DNA of 64,000 nucleotides, taken from contig JAMXSV010000023.1 in assembly GCA_027559495.1 (NCBI GenBank), positions 1,178,001 to 1,242,000 of the forward strand, read 5' to 3'. Source of the stretch: Aurifilum marmelostoma. Its lineage: Eukaryota > Ascomycota > Sordariomycetes > Diaporthales > Cryphonectriaceae. The notes under the pieces were generated by a model. The model was given only the letters and a program-made list of their open reading frames with translations, was not told the DNA's origin and made no database searches. The first letter of the stretch is position 1; each line of letters starts with the position of its first letter. The translations under genes and the position numbers were made by a program. Positions 44,687-54,402 of this stretch are shown piece after piece.

Positions 44687-46524
44687 ATGAGGAAGCTTCG
44701 GAACTGGGGGCGCACGAAGCGGCAGACGAGGTCTACGACGCGTCAGCAGCAGGCCCTAATGAAACGCACAATGGAGTCGCAGGCGGGACCACCACCACCA
44801 CAGCCGGCGGGGACAGGCGAGCTGTACATATTTCTCAACGACTTTACGGACTCGGACAACCAGGCAGCGGCCCTGACCTGGGCGTTGTCTCTGAAGGGCC
44901 ATCCAGAGCGCAAGGGCATTTACGTAGCTGAGCCGCGCCACGTGAACCTGGGCTATTACATGACGAGCGCCGACTTTACAAGATGCATAGCTCTTGTCGG
45001 CAAGCTGCGGCCTCGCCTGGAGAGCGGCGACCCGCCCTTGACGACAGTGCTGGCGGGCCGCATGACCTGGGACATCATCGAGTATGCCAAGGTTGTCGAG
45101 ACAAATGCAGATGGCAAAGATCTGGAACCTGTAAGCACTCTCACAGTATATGGTTCCGTCAGCTGGTGTCCGGCATGGCAACGGGAGAACAGGAAACTGA
45201 CAAACAGCAGCGGGATCTGTCTGTGGATGAACAAAAGCTGGTAAGACCCATGTGTCTGCATGTCAGGACTTCTCTCGTGACGAGGAACTAACGACCGGCA
45301 TTAGCTGGAGAGGTGTATCAAGCCTAGAAAGGGAACAGAAGAAGACGCGATTCAGCACGCGAGGCTCCTTGCGATGGATTTTTTGTGCACAATACGGAGC
45401 CACTGCGATCCAGAATTCGATGTCTACATAGACAACAGGGCTCTGAAGGACTTGGAGAGCCCTATCAACCTCAAAACTCACTATCATGAAGAGCTTGTCT
45501 TCCGCACAGCTGATGAGCTGGAAGAGTTCAAGGAAATAACCGAGAAGTCAAATGACGACTCGAGGCTGATCGACGAGCAGCTCAGGAGCTGGTACAGCAG
45601 AGCAATAGATCGGAAACTGGCTGCTGATTTTGCGAATAAGGACCCCTTGAAACACCTAACAAGTTACAAGACTTTATTCACCGAGATGTGGAAATACGAA
45701 CGTGTTGTCTTCTTTGGCGGATGCTCCTTGACGATCCTCCAAGAGCTTCTCAAAACAGAGCCTTCCCTCGCCCAAAGGGTCCATTACTACCAGCAAGGAG
45801 TACGTCTCAGTCATGACCCTACTAGGCTCTTGCACTATGGCCCCTTACTTTTGCAATTGTCAACTGATCCTGATTCTGGTTTTTTCCCCTGTTGGAATAG
45901 GGTACTTTCAACTCAGGTCTCAACATCCTCGGGAATCCGCTTAACTTCGCTCTCAACACAGAAGCTGCAAAGTTTGTGTTTGACAAAGAACACATCGGCA
46001 AGCTGGCCAGCTTCACATTGGTACCTACCGATACGACCAAGAAGGTCGAATTCGCCGTCAGGGGCCTCAAGGAGTGGTCCAAACCCATTGGCCTCCATTC
46101 TCTGGGCTTCTACGGCCGTATGGATCCCTGGGATTTGATTAGTGCAAATGAGCGCGAGAGGAAGGATCGAGGTCATGCCTGTGAAAAGACGGCGGAATTT
46201 GTCGACTGGAGGTCCGCGCTGATTGACGATGCTCAGTACGCCGACCTTGAACACAAGGGCTCCAAGGCCGTCATGGCAGATCTCGTGGCTTTCCTGATCT
46301 CCTTCACCGACGTGTTCGACAATTTCGGGAATCTGCGCAAGGTGGAAGTAAAAGTGGCCATGACGAGCGAGCTTAAAAATGGCAGGTCCACCATGGTCCT
46401 GGTAAGGGACCCAGCTTCGCCTATCAAGGCCCTCTTGTTAGAACCTTCTGTGGATTCGGGCCCGGAAGTCTTGCTCGTGTCGGACACAAAAACTCTGGTC
46501 GACTCCGCTATAGTGCAAAAATGA
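44687..46524 (+). CDS. Nucleoside-hydrolase-like protein with altered metal-site motif
   Basis: Exons 44687-45130, 45208-45240, 45305-45799 and 45901-46524; 531 residues. Start is the first ATG in frame (an earlier start is only TTG). The second exon is just 33 nt (QRDLSVDEQKL) and its acceptor could be either of two adjacent CAG. The fold assignment rests on the N-terminal strand-loop IFLNDFTDSDNQAAALTWAL, which sits where inosine-uridine hydrolases have their DxDxGxDD calcium site, on a central VVFFGGCSLTIL segment and on GNPLNFALNTEAAKFVF, matching the family's NxxxDPEAA region. The key Asp pattern is not conserved (an Asn-Asp-Phe start and Asp-Asn at the end), so classical ribohydrolase chemistry is doubtful. 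No signal peptide. The C-terminal 150 residues have no match I recognise. Confidence 0.65.
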
Positions 46525-47416
46525 TTTACGAGGGGGGTAGTTGACCAGAGTCTTCTGCGCTCCAATGCTGGCTATGCATTCCATCCTGATGGGCCATGCA
46601 GCCCGACTATCCAGCATACAAAAGCGAGCCCTCGCAAAGCGGACATCACGCAATGTTCTCCGTCAGGGTCTGTGATGGCCAATGTCGAGAACCACAGAGC
46701 AGGTGCACGCCATTGCTTGATACATGCAGGGTCTGTGGGGACTTGGTACGATACCATCTCCATTCAAGACGACGTTATAGAGGAAAGAAAAGACAAGAAG
46801 GCGGGAAATACCAGCCAGTTCTAGGCACTGGCCCTGGCCCTCGCACACCTCATGATCACACGTCCTCAAGTGACGCTTCATGGCGGTGGATTGGTAGTCG
46901 TGACGGGCCTTTTGTGTGCGAGATCTCGGATGATGAGCCGGCAAGGAACCAAGAACATCATGACAGACGAGTCTCCAGAACACACAATTCGAGATGGGAA
47001 TTTTATTGCAGCAGGAAGCTGATGTTGACAATCGACGAGGTTTATGAGAGAAAGAACAGGAATTCAGGTGTCGTTATTGTTCTGAGAGTGTCTATGACTT
47101 TTACTTTTTTTTTTTTTGGCGGCTGGTGGTCAAGCTTCCGACGTTTTCAACAAAGTCGCCATATATAACCCTTAGACATCCCACGTTCCTAACATTGTTA
47201 CCATATAGGCACCATGGGTCTGTGATAGAAACATGATATTCGTTAAGCGCTGCGTCTTGAGACATGACGAACATGCCGTCAAATCTTCTTATAATCCCAA
47301 TCCGAAGCAAGATAAACGAGACTGGCTGCACCTGGGCAGCCATAGCAAGTCCGGCTTCCGCTCATCAAGCCCCGACTTTCCTCTCGGAGAGCCAAAAGAA
47401 AACCGTTTGATCCATC
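46525..47416. other. Intergenic region between convergent genes
   Basis: Between the 3' ends of the nucleoside-hydrolase-like gene and the exchanger gene. A 190-codon ORF at 46596-47168 begins with ATG but runs through a T-run (poly-Phe) and has no domain, so I do not annotate it as a gene. Confidence 0.45.
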
Positions 47417-48619
47417 TCAATCTCGCAGAATTGTGAACTCGACAGCCAAAAAGCCACCATAGGCAACCAACATCAAGGCGCCCAGCATCTGCCTCACGCC
47501 GGCAATCTTGCAAACACCTTTCCCTCCCACAGCGACAACAACCGTCAGGGCAACAGTAGCGGCCCACAGCCACCAGGCCTCGATGCGCGAGACGGTCACA
47601 AAGCCCAGGCGCCCATCTGTCGGGTGGTCGTGCCAGCCGTGCGCAGCGATGCTCCAGGCCGCGATGCCGAGGCACAGGGTCAGCAGGAACACGTTGCTCC
47701 CGACGGCGTCGGCGACGAGCAGGCCCGTGTGGCCCTGGGTGCTGCTGAGGACGGCAAGGAACTTCTCCGGCAGCGATGTGGCGAGGGACAGGACGGTGGC
47801 GCCAAAGGCCGAGTCCGACATGTTGAAGGAGGCGGCGAGGTGCGTGGAGGTGTGTGACAGGATGAAGCCGCTGACTGTTAGGGCCACGAAGCCGCACAGG
47901 AGCTTGAGGATAGGCACGAGGGTGTGGTGGAACCTCCGTAGCTTGGAGGAAGAGATGCCGTGCTTGGGGACGAGAGGAGTCGACTCGCCCGCGTCTCCAT
48001 CGGCGTGGCGGCCGCCGTTGTTGGTGGTCTCGTGATGGCTGGCGGCAGAGGAGCCAAAAGTGTCGACCGAGGACGTGTCGTCGAGATGGTCGTGCGCAGC
48101 GGCGCCGGACTCGATGTCCTCGGCCTCATCGTGACGTTCCGTGTAGAACATGGCCCGCCAGATGGTCCACAGCACCATGACCACGTACACGACAAAGGCC
48201 ACAAGCAGCAGGCCCGCCACGACGCGGTTCCAGAGGATGTCCGCCAGGGCAAACAGGGACACGACGCTCGTGAGCGCCAGCAGGGCCGCGCAGGCCGCCT
48301 TGGAGCTCCGGTCAAACCCTTCCCAGGCGCCCGTGGAGAAGACCAGGCCGAGGGCAAACGCGCCAAAGATGTTGGCCACGGAGCTGCCGATGATGTTGCC
48401 CACCGCGAGGGCGGGCCGCCGCTGGGCCAGGCTGAGGGCCACGACGGCCAGCTCCTCCCACTCTGCGCCCGCGATGAGGATGGCGACGAGCATCTCGGGG
48501 AGGTGCAGCCGCTTGGCCAGCGTGGTGGCGCTCGAGACGAACAGCTTGGCCCCCCGCTCGAGGAGGGAGAGGCCGGCCAGGAAGGCTGCTACGTTGAACA
48601 GGACCTCGAAGCTGCCCAT
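47417..48619 (-). CDS. CaCA-superfamily cation (Na+ or K+/Ca2+) exchanger
   Basis: 400 residues, intronless, ATG at 48619. Two groups of hydrophobic segments flank a hydrophilic loop (about residues 163-232) rich in His, Asp, Glu and Ser, giving roughly ten to eleven membrane spans. The alpha-repeats that define the superfamily are visible: alpha-1 GAEWEELAVVALS followed by AVGNIIGSSVANIF, and alpha-2 SLATSLPEKFLAV followed by VADAVGSNVFLL. Family role: calcium extrusion or organellar sequestration driven by another cation. In alpha-1 the usual G(T/S)SxPE core is replaced by GAEWEE, keeping a Glu but losing the Ser and Pro, so ion selectivity may differ. The acidic/His-rich loop may sense calcium or pH. 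Membrane location (vacuole, plasma membrane) cannot be told. Confidence 0.88.
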   Translation of the reverse strand: MGSFEVLFNVAAFLAGLSLLERGAKLFVSSATTLAKRLHLPEMLVAILIAGAEWEELAVVALSLAQRRPALAVGNIIGSSVANIFGAFALGLVFSTGAWEGFDRSSKAACAALLALTSVVSLFALADILWNRVVAGLLLVAFVVYVVMVLWTIWRAMFYTERHDEAEDIESGAAAHDHLDDTSSVDTFGSSAASHHETTNNGGRHADGDAGESTPLVPKHGISSSKLRRFHHTLVPILKLLCGFVALTVSGFILSHTSTHLAASFNMSDSAFGATVLSLATSLPEKFLAVLSSTQGHTGLLVADAVGSNVFLLTLCLGIAAWSIAAHGWHDHPTDGRLGFVTVSRIEAWWLWAATVALTVVVAVGGKGVCKIAGVRQMLGALMLVAYGGFLAVEFTILRD

Positions 48620-50355
48620 CTTTGCTGTCTTTCCTTTGCGTTCCCTCTCTTTTTCTTTGGTGTCTCGGGCAAACCAGACAGAATATTGGCTGCGTCGATG
48701 GAGAAGATCTCGGTTATGTCGATCTGTACTCGCCGCCTGCGCCTCAAATCATCCAACGGTGAGAGAGAAACTGAAAGAGAAAGAAAAAAAAAAACACTTG
48801 GTCCTCCTCACCGTATAATGAAAGACAGATGGGTCCGCCTAGATTCTGTCGTGGCATTTCCACAACAGTCGCATCAATCGCGTTAGCCCACGACATCCTG
48901 GGCAGACCCACTGCGCTGACCCGCAAAAAAAAATAAAAAATATTGAAAGTAATACTGTACTCAACTGTGAGCCAGTGAAATCCTCGAGCAAACGACAATC
49001 CTGGAGCAACGAACAAGGCTCTGATGTCCAGACTTTCATGATTGATTCCCCCTGGCAGCTCTGGGCGAGCGTGCTTCATAAGGCTTTACATTTCAGCAGA
49101 TCAATAAAAATGATAATCCGCCTGTGGTGTAACCAGGACAATGGCATCCCATGGTGGCTCAGACCGCTTGACTAGTAGCCCCAGGTTACATGTTCATGCA
49201 GGCATGCATTTGCCCGACTCAAGTGTATTGCCACAGCCTGCTTGCGCGGATGGCTTGCCAACGTGATCCCTTGCCGCAATTGGTAGACATCCCATTCTTC
49301 ATGTCTGCAGTGCGACTTTGGTCAGACCGTCATTGAAGAAGCAGCTGACAATGGCAACTCCAGCTTCAACTCATCTGTCAGCGCTAATGCAGACTGTCCA
49401 GCAGGTATTTATCGAGGGCCTGCAAGTGGAGGAATAGCTGTCTAGTGTGATGAGGATTATTTTATCGGGAGAGGTCATCACATCGACTTCGTTAACGCAG
49501 CGTAGTGCTCGGAGCGAAACGGGCAATTCACTCGATGTAAACTGTGCTTCCATACATTATCGCTGCGGGCCAGGGGCAGGAGGCTCAAGGAAGCCCTCGG
49601 AGGAAACTATACAAACAATCGAATAAGGAAGCTGAGAAATAGGTAATGAAGAGAAGGAGTAGAGAGAATTTTGAATAGGAAAAGGGAAAGAAGCGAGATA
49701 CGCCTTGTCTACCTAATCTCTTCTCTATACTTGCTTTGACAAATACTTTCGTTTTCGAAGAACCCCAATGACTACATCAATATTTGCTTGGGATAGTCGA
49801 ATATTGTTTGGGCTCCTTGTGTCCTGAAGGTGCACCTGAATCTCAATATTCAACATCGGCTACCATCACTATGATTGAGCCTGCAGATGAGTTCGAGAGT
49901 TCTCGTGTCATACGGAGATCAGACCACGACTTGAGAATTTGACGGCTTATCTTGCTTCCATTCGAGACATTTTCATATTCGAGTAATCATCCACACCCGT
50001 GTTGGGCTAGTCACGAGCATTTCACTGCTGTAATTATATTGAAACTTTGCAAGTGGCTGGCTTTCTGGAGTACATATTTCATCGTCTTGTTATGGTCTGT
50101 ATGTATGTAGAGCCTCCAGAGGACTGGCCTCATCGGATACAAGCTTCTAGGAGTATGTAAGGCTGGGCTATCAATGACACGAATTTAGACGTTAAGTCAA
50201 CTGTCAATCTATCTCGGCGCCATATTCTCGCAGCATGCTACCGCCCGACCAGTTCATCTGTAAAAAAAGTAATCACAACGTAAGAGTAAACGTTGAGCAA
50301 TGCGTGTCTCTGTGCTGAGCCTAGGGCCGCACATTGTGTCCCTCAACTTGGGACA
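48620..50355. other. 1.7-kb intergenic region
   Basis: No gene seen. It holds the exchanger promoter (purine-rich tract at about 48765-48795) and, from about 49570 to 50290, AT-richer spacer downstream of the esterase gene. Short ORFs are unremarkable. Confidence 0.5.
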
Positions 50356-52091
50356 CTAAGCAAGCAGCTCCCGTGCCACCTCATACGTGTTCATATATGC
50401 GATCCCTTCCTTTCTCCAAGTATCCGGCTCGACCCAAGGGCCGGTGACATTAAGCACCATGTTCGTGGGCTCATCAAGGCTGTACTTGGGCCAATTGGGC
50501 AGAGGCAGCGCGTCGACCTTGTCCAGTGCGTTCCACGCAGCGGGGGGTTGGGGTCGAGGTTGTGCACGAAGCTGATGTACGAGATGGCGACGCTCCTCGC
50601 GATCCTGAGGTCATCGTCGTACGTCGGGCTGGGCCCCAGCAGCCCGCTGATGTTCTGGAAGCTGAAGGCCACGTTGTCGAAGTGCGGGATCCCGCTGGTG
50701 GCAGTCCGGTTCCAGAGCCGCGTGTCGAAGCGGTACGAGTAGACGTCCTGCCCGGCTGTGCCAGCGTAGAGCTCGCACATCTTGCGGCGGCCCGAGTGCA
50801 TCACCATGTCCCCTCCGATAGCGGCCCCCCAGCGCCAGTCGAGGCCCAGGGACGGGAAGACGGTGCAGTTCCAGATGTACAGTGGGGGCTCGATACACGG
50901 GTCATTTGGGTAGAGCTCGAGGAATTTTCGGATCGTGGGCGGGGAGAGGCTGTAGCTGCGCCACCACAAGAAGTCATTGAAAAGGTCCTCCTCTGTGTCT
51001 GGGTGACTCGGTGAGAAACTAGCACCCTCGTCGGTGTTGGTTCCTGTGAGGAGAGGGACGGCGTTGAATTTGTTTTCACGTATCAGTTGGCTCGGGTAAC
51101 CCGTGAGAAAGGTGCCATCGATGAGTGGATTCCAGACCTGCGAGGGCGCGACGGCCCAGAGTGTGTCTTGGTCAAGACTCCGCAGGCAAGGCAGGATTGT
51201 TGATGACGTCCAGCCTGATGTCGTCCAGCAGCCCACCGCCCGGGTGAGGTTCTCGACGGGACCCGCATAATAAGCCAAGTCTTGGACCTGACACCCTGTC
51301 GTCCTTGTCAGCGGGCCAAACTCCAAGTCCGGAAGAGAGGCAATGAGATGATGTGAGTTCAAATAATTACCTGTCGGTCCACCGCTTTCCATGATGGCTC
51401 CCCGGTACAAGCCGTCGTCTCGACCATCATAACTAAAGTGCTGGTATGCGATGCTCTGTGCACCAGCACTCTCGCCCCAGACAACGACCCTCTCAGGATC
51501 ACCTCCGAAAGCAGCAATGTTCTCTTGAATCCAGCGCAGGGCAAGCCTTTGATCTAGCAGGCCTGCGTTGCTGGAGCCCTCGGCCAATATCCCTGGAGTC
51601 TGCAGGAAACCCCACAATCCCAGACGGTAGTTCATGTCCACGGCAATGACAGGCTGACCCAGGTCCTGACTGACCTTCACGATACCACTGAGGTTGTATT
51701 GAGGGTCAGCAGTCGAGCCGGTGTACAATCCGCCGCCAAATATCCATACCAAGACGGGGAGGCTCGAGGAAAAGTTTCCAGAGGGTCGGATCACGTTGAG
51801 GGTGAGACAATCTTCGGAGATGTTGAATGCTGTGTGGAACTGCATGCAGCTGTAGCCGTACTCTGAAGCATCTCGGACACCGTCGAAGGAGGTGTTGATG
51901 CTCTGAGGCCATCGGAAGCGCAAATCTCCTACTGGCGGCTGAGCAAAAGGCATGCCTAGGAAGAGGTCTTGATTCCATTCGGGCAGATAACGGCCCTGGT
52001 AGGTGCCATTCTTGGTCGTTGCGAGAGGCGCATAAACTGAAGCAGCAGCTAGCTGCAGTAGAGCTGCCGCCGCCAACAAGGGAGCATACAT
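50356..52091 (-). CDS. Secreted type-B carboxylesterase/lipase, one frame break
   Basis: Exons 52091-51371 and 51295-50356, about 553 residues after allowing for one frame break. An alpha/beta hydrolase cleaving carboxylic esters outside the cell. Signal peptide about 1-18. Oxyanion region FGGGLYTGS (119-127), nucleophile Ser208 in VVWGESAGAQS, acidic residue in TNTDEGASF, catalytic His in GIPHFDNVAFSF; the triad is complete. The intron (51370-51296, 75 nt, donor GTAATT, branch CTGAC, acceptor GACAG) is a multiple of three and contains no stop, so unspliced reading looks open but inserts 25 unrelated residues after ESGGPTG. Near the 3' end the C6 run (G6 on plus, 50542-50547) throws the frame; with one more C the sequence continues DPNPPAAWNALDKVDALPL and ends LLA at a stop at 50356-50358. 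Confidence 0.93.
50542..50547 (-). other. Frame-breaking homopolymer in the carboxylesterase gene
   Basis: Six C on the coding strand. Adding one C, or removing two, restores a family-like C-terminus that ends at 50356. As given, the frame runs to 50391 with an unrelated tail. Confidence 0.8.
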
Positions 52092-53229
52092 GCTGGAGGT
52101 GATTCTTTTTTCTTTTTTATTATTCCAAATTCAACTACTAATGAGGTGAGAAGCTGCCAACACAACGAGAAGCCTCATCTTTTTCTCTTTTCCCACGAGA
52201 CTTGGCAGCATTAAATACCGTCTCCCCGAGGAATACATCATAGAGTGTCATCGTCGTGAAATCAGTAAAATCACTTACACAATTTAACAAGGGTCCAGGA
52301 ATGAATATTATTCCGAACAGAGCATCGCGATGCAGATTGGAGGAAAATCATGGCACCTAGGTCACTAGTGACCTGCAGTGGCTGGTGGAGGCACAATAAC
52401 CGATGGTTAATTAGTGTACTCCAAGTGCACATGCGGGGTTGGCTTGATGAAGATCATGTTAAAATAACCAGGCAGGCAGGCAGGCAGCTAACAGCGAGGA
52501 TTTCTGCTCGAGCATCAGTCATTACAGGTGAATTTTTGAATTCTTATTTTGTTTTTTCCCTCCCCCGTGATTCGCATCTATCGTTCCTCGCATCTGGGGC
52601 TGTTGGATGCTGAAGTGAGATCAACAACGATTTCAGCTGTGAGATCCAAACCCTAGTCGAGGCAATTTGTGATTTGAGGGCGGCTCGAATGATGATTTCC
52701 TCGCGGATTATCGTATCAACCTTGGAAGACGAACAGACGAGCACTTTGGGTGGTGAAAACCGTTCATTGGACTCGCTGTTCAAAAGGATTGCCTGAGCAC
52801 GGGAGGCTGGAGTTTGCTCCGGGTTGACATCCAATTCCAATCTGCCTTCAACCGTTACATCACCTTCGGTCTGGAATTAGATCTTTAGCCAATCGTAAAA
52901 GCACATTGTCTTGAAACACATAAATCGTGATTACCTTACAATCTGGATGGAAACATCGTGGCACCCAAAGATGTTACAGTCCCTCTCTCGTAGGAAACTC
53001 TCCTGAGACACGACCCTTTGATTTGGTCGTTCTTGACCTCGAATCCGATTCAAGGTTGCACCTACCAGCAGCATCACAAGATCCATCAGTCTACCCATCA
53101 AGGTAGGAGCTTCCCAGTCCAATAACTAATGTCTGCCTCGTTTGTTTTCTGCCCATACCCTCCTGACGTCCTTGGAATAATTCAATCCTACACAACACCC
53201 AGACCAGTATCAGTCCCTATAGTATATTC
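52092..53229. other. Divergent intergenic region, esterase / kinase-like gene
   Basis: No gene seen. Holds both promoters and a (CAGG)n repeat at about 52469-52487. The 98-codon ORF at 52544-52840 on the minus strand has no domain. Confidence 0.5.
52469..52487. repeat. (CAGG)n tetranucleotide repeat
   Basis: Between four and five CAGG units in the shared promoter region. Confidence 0.8.
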
Positions 53230-54402
53230 ATGACAATGGCAGACCACCCGCCCACTGGGGACAATGACTCTACAGACGTCGACGATGGGACCATTTCCGA
53301 TATGAGCAGCGTCTCTGAATCTTCTTGTCCGCCATCACAAGACCCTGGGACCGGGAGTGATCCTGGCGAGGACTCCGGAGGCCAGACTACCGAGTCCGAA
53401 GGCAACCTGGGCGGACACAAAGAAGAGGAGGACCCCCAAGCCGATCAGAATGCAACACCCAGCTCCACGTCTCAACACCCTGCTGATCAAGGGTGCTTCA
53501 TCTGGGCGCCCACAGCTACTCCTATCCAACACTGGCCCTGTGCACGATATGCAGTCATCACATCTGAGGGGGACATAGTGTACAAATATCTCACCGTCGT
53601 GGAGAAATTAGGTCAGGGAATTGACTGCCGTAGGGCAGGATTCTTCCAGTCGCGGGAGTTTCTCGAGATGGTTTGTGCGAGGCACCTTTCTCGCCCAATG
53701 TTTGGGAGTAGCTGGTGGCTGATTCAATGTCACTAGGGGCCACTCTCCCTCATGCATGGGGACTGGAACACTGCGAAGCTGTTCCTGTTCAGGCGCAATG
53801 GCAGGCTGGCCTACAGAGTCTTTCGACCAGTGCTCAAGATCCTGCCACGCCTACGCGAACAAGCTCTTTGGCCCGGGAAACCCGGCTTTGACCTGAGCCA
53901 TCTCAAACCATGGCTGGACTACCCTGACGGCCTGGACAAGCATTCAAGAGTCATTCCATATAGGAGCGACTCCATTTTCGGCGGCAAACCCATGATTGCG
54001 AAGATCTGGCTGACGCCTGCCTGTGTGCCTCGGGGTCTAGAGACGGAAATGATGGCATACAGAGCTTCTGCAGGAACAGATTGTGTCCCTGAATTCATCG
54101 GCCACGTGACCGAGGGTGGACGTGTGATTGGATTCCTGATGGAGTTCATCCAGAACGCGCGTGAGCCCGTGTGGGCAAGGGATCGAGAATTGTGTCGCGA
54201 GGCCGTGAGACGATTCCATGAAACGACGGGTTGGCTTCGTGTTGACAGGGGAAATTGCAGGCAAAACTTCCTCATCAAAGACAGGAAGGCCTTTCTCATT
54301 GACCTCTCGACGGCTCTTCCACCCGCAGACGTCCAACGTCGGCCCCCGGGCTGGGTCGAACAGATGCTAGGAGAAGGCTTTGGCGCTTGCTGGACCTTGT
54401 AA
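53230..54402 (+). CDS. Protein-kinase-like fold protein with unusual catalytic loop
   Basis: Exons 53230-53670 and 53737-54402 (GTTTGT donor, CACTAG acceptor), 368 residues. The first 90 residues are acidic, Ser/Asp/Gly-rich and disordered (MTMADHPPTGDNDSTDVDDG). Kinase-type elements follow: MHGDWNTAKLF near the junction, a candidate ATP-anchoring Lys236 in MIAKIWL, a Glu250 in GLETEMMAYR, a hinge-like IGFLMEFIQ, and a catalytic-loop/metal segment VDRGNCRQNFLI then KAFLIDLS (Asp336 in place of DFG Asp). The usual HxD is RVD, and Asp317 to Asn324 is seven residues, against five in canonical kinases. This matches small fungal kinase-like or aminoglycoside-phosphotransferase-like proteins. It ends soon after the DFG-equivalent, so the C-lobe is short. 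Activity uncertain; possibly a pseudokinase. Confidence 0.65.

Noticed and set aside
46596..47168. 190-codon ATG ORF after the nucleoside-hydrolase-like gene
   Set aside because: No family features and it passes through a T-run giving poly-Phe; probably 3' untranslated or spacer.
47960..48886. 308-codon plus-strand ORF opposite the exchanger
   Set aside because: Antisense shadow of a clear membrane protein.
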